A DNA stretch of 64,000 bases from Phlebopus portentosus (taxonomy: Eukaryota; Basidiomycota; Agaricomycetes; Boletales; Boletinellaceae): positions 1,302,001-1,366,000 of the forward strand of contig JAYXKI010000002.1 of NCBI GenBank assembly GCA_037892935.1, written 5' to 3'. The position numbers and the translations under genes are program-made. The notes beneath the pieces were generated by a model. The model made no database searches. It saw nothing but the letters and a program-made list of their open reading frames with translations, and was not told where the DNA came from. Of the stretch, positions 61,438 through 64,000 are shown piece by piece. Numbering within the stretch: position 1 is the stretch's first letter; each line of letters begins with the position of its first letter.

Positions 61438-63512
61438 CTACGATAAGTCCATTTGACCAGTATCGTACTCATAGACCTCTTCAACGATGACCGTGTCGAT
61501 ATTAAAAAATCCCTGGTGATGGAACGGCTGGAGAGTTGCGCGACTTCGATCGCTCCATTCAGAGCGTACTGGACTCGGCGTCCGCGGGATGGGCGGAACA
61601 TCAATCGTATCCGGTGGTCCAGTATTCGAACGCCAGTTGGCTGTGTATTCTTTGACCCGGACAGGATTCACCGGTGGCCTCCAGGTCTGGGACAAAAAAG
61701 GCGGGGGAGTTTGGCCTGAGTCGGATTCGGCACCAAATCGTACGCCGACCGAGGAAGGAACCTCTGCAGTAGTTGGGTAGTCAGTAAGTCTGTCCCTTGT
61801 CGAATGCGGAAGGAAACAAAGACAAACCAGTGTCAGCGGCACTCCATTCCGACTCAGATGGCTCAATAGGAGGAGTATTTTGATGAGCAGCTTGGAAATC
61901 AGGATGGTTGGGTAACAAATGCGGGGGAAGCGTATCGTATGTGGAATCATCAATTGCCATTGCGATAGGAATCTCGTCAGGTACCTACACGAGCAAAAAT
62001 AAATAAGAACATATAAGTAATAAACAATACTAAACTAGATTTCTATGAAGTTGAGGCGCGCAACCGTGATGCAAGGGCTTGAAAATACGCTGCGCAAGGC
62101 GCATCGCACTTCGTACGGATATCATACATCGTACATGGAAGCTCGCGTTGATTGTAAGGAACTTCTTTACACACCGGCGGAATGTAAAAACTGTCGGGAA
62201 CGCCCATGGAAGAGAGGGTCCAGTAGACAAGATACTCGAGTAGCTTCGGTGTTCGATGTAAAATTGGTTCCCCGTTGACACCTAGCCTTGGCTTGTCTCT
62301 GCCGTGTCCATCGATTACACCCATGGTGTAACCATTCTCCCAACCTTATATATCACGATTGTTAGTGGTCAAGAAATAATAAGAATGAGAACTAAGCACC
62401 TTCAGTGAACCCTCCGAACACCCATTGATCGTAGTTGGTCAGTACGAACCAATGGCAGTCATGTAATTTGCAGATATCCCAAAGCTATTTCAATATCAGC
62501 ACTTCTATTGCAAGCCAATTCTTCCGTACGCACCTTTGCCCATAATTTGTGCGTGCTGTTGTAGCGTTTTTGACCATCCTCTATGCATGCCTCATAAGAA
62601 GGAAGTGACTTCAGCCTTTTGTCTGCAAACAGCTCTATGTCACGAGGACCTAAGACCCAGGGCAATTGATAGGCCAGGATGTACTTGACAGATGGACCAA
62701 GAGATGTCGAAGGAGCCACTACGTTGCTAGAACGCTCCCACATGAAGTATCGAAAGATTTCCGAATCGTCATCGCGCGACGGATCATTAGGAATGAAGTG
62801 ATAACAAGTGACGATGCTCCGGTATTCTGGCATCAGACAAAGAACAGCCCGGACGGTTTCGAGAATGCTGTATTCGAGCCAGGAGGTCTGAAGTCTTGGA
62901 GCAACATAAGTAGGTATCATATATGATTAGTAGTTTCACTCACTGGTCATAACGCCTTAATGCCCTTGGTATGTCTATATCTGTCTGGAATCCGATACAA
63001 GGAAGTTTGGGAACATCGTATACAACCGGATTTTCGTTGGCAACTTCAACGGGTGTCGTTGGGATACGCTTTTGGAGAACTGTGGCACTATTATCACTTT
63101 GTCCTGCGCGAACTCATGATACACCCACAATCAAAACAGCGTATGTCCAGATATTCTCGCTTGACGCGATGTATGTGTCGCAACCTTCTATATCTCTCTG
63201 GCCGAACAGCTAGATTAATTCTGTGTGTTTTCTGCTTTTCGGATGGCATAGAAGGCGCATCTGGAGCCAGAATCAAATCTGGGAGTATAGCACTGGCTAG
63301 GTATAGCCGAATGTTAGACGAAACTGGGGGTTCGGAAGGCTGGCTATAGGAGGAGACCATGGCAGTAGGGAAGAATGAACGTGAACAAAAGGAAGTCGAT
63401 AATCATCCTTGATATATATTTGTGCATTTTGAAGGGCCTTGTGAGCATCAGATAGCGCGATGGCTTTGAACAAAGCGGAATACAAGAGCTTGGGCCATCT
63501 AGCGACCTTCAT
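61438..63512 (-). CDS. unknown mushroom protein, HDCHWFVLTNY type
   Basis: Family not recognised. About seven exons on the - strand. The N-terminus MKVARWPKLLYSALFKAIAL is followed by RIPTTPVEVANENPVVYDVP, CIGFQTDIDIPRALRRYDQ and TSWLEYSILETVRAVLCLMP. The central block VKYILAYQLPWVLGPRDIEL, KLWDICKLHDCHWFVLTNYD and QWVFGGFTEGWENGYTMGV looks the most constrained; I recall a similar 'NYD-WVFG' block in multi-copy mushroom proteins (inference). The C-terminal exon is Pro/Ser-rich: PPFLSQTWRPPVNPVRVKEY and PRTPSPVRSEWSDRS, ending YDTGQMDLS. TAG 61438-61440. Intron positions in the first third are uncertain. Confidence 0.65.
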
Positions 63513-63813
63513 CTCAAGAAAGTGACGATCACTGGTGTTACCACTTTAGGCATTCACTTATTCGATTCGGCACAAATCATTCAGGGCAGGTATCAATCGC
63601 ATAGAAATTCGTACAGAAGGGAGAAACAAATGCTACATGTATGCAAAGTGCTGCGATATCATAAATTACAGTAAGAGTAAAGCAGCATAGTACAACAAGT
63701 TTGTATCAAGAAAATCATAAAAATAAACCGAGCGTAATGGGGACTCCTAGCTAATGCACTGTGCACGCCTGCGTGCATAAGATAATCAAATAGCGATCAT
63801 CGGGTCGAGAGCG
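63513..63813. other. interval between two - strand genes
   Basis: No coding frame supported; probably 3' UTR of the gene entering from the right edge and promoter of the unknown gene. Confidence 0.45.
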
Positions 63814-64000
63814 CTAGTAGCGACCTGCAAGTGCTGGATCGGACTCCCGCGAGATGCAGTCCGCGCACTTGACTGGACTTATGCGTATCGGGTTTTTGAC
63901 AGGCAGAGACATCATGCGAATGCAATTCGGGGATTTGCAACCTGGACGAAATTCAGCGATACCGCATCAACTACACTGACCAAAGCAACTCACCGTAAGG
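63814..64000 (-). CDS. last exons of a gene running off the right edge
   Basis: The terminal exon 63814-63941 encodes CKSPNCIRMMSLPVKNPIRI then SPVKCADCISRESDP, ending AGRY and TAG (63814-63816). A 52-nt intron (63942-63993, GTGAGT...CCAG) precedes it with phase kept, and 63994-64000 begins the previous exon (PYG). The cysteine pairs CX4C and CX2C, about 20 residues apart, could bind zinc or form disulphides. The family is not identified, and most of the gene lies outside the window. The exon is too short to stand out as an open frame. Confidence 0.5.

Noticed and set aside
1..64000. CRISPR arrays, bacterial operons, prophage or horizontally acquired clusters
   Set aside because: None seen; all genes have fungal introns and eukaryotic families, and the only mobile element noted is the MITE.

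Overview
This is a 64 kb piece of a fungal nuclear chromosome, almost certainly from an Agaricomycete (mushroom-forming basidiomycete). Genes lie densely on both strands and are split by many 50-70 nt GT-AG introns. The gene set is eukaryotic: splicing factor, proteasome lid, fibrillarin, GPI anchor and O-mannosylation enzymes. I recognise several proteins as families typical of mushrooms. Exon structures below were read by eye from splice signals and protein similarity remembered from the families; no search was run.

Left part (1-12 kb): 3' part of SKP1, mRNA guanylyltransferase, a serine/proline-rich unknown protein set in an unusually gene-poor stretch (2992-8760), phosphopantetheine adenylyltransferase, and a multi-pass membrane protein with an apparent frameshift. 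Middle-left (12-27 kb): the autophagic lipase ATG15, a tandem pair of guanine deaminases (one apparently frameshifted), GPI10, the GID-complex armadillo protein ARMC8/Vid28, dephospho-CoA kinase, and a heat shock transcription factor with a 32-glutamine tract. Middle (27-40 kb): a proline-rich arrestin-like protein, SF3B2/CUS1, a Tc1/mariner-type MITE, the XPF/RAD1 repair nuclease, a decayed short-chain dehydrogenase, and RPN8. Right-middle (41-51 kb): a GIS2/CNBP zinc-knuckle protein, PMT2, fibrillarin, a DNAJC9-type J protein, and a UPF0658 Golgi membrane protein. Right (51-64 kb): a large disordered unknown protein, an SDR, a SETD4-like SET protein, a candidate tiny membrane protein, an EHT1/EEB1-type esterase, an unknown protein, and the last exons of a gene running off the right edge.

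There is no gene cluster with a shared pathway. Two of the last two CoA-synthesis steps (PPAT and DPCK) lie 13 kb apart, and several gene pairs are divergent over short shared promoters (ARMC8/DPCK, guanine deaminase 2/GPI10, SDR/SETD4-like). I found no clearly novel system. The most useful leads are the stop-free, multiple-of-three introns in both guanine deaminase copies and in the HSF DNA-binding domain, the MITE with a duplicated terminal repeat, the degenerate SDR, and two small genes that simple ORF calling would miss.
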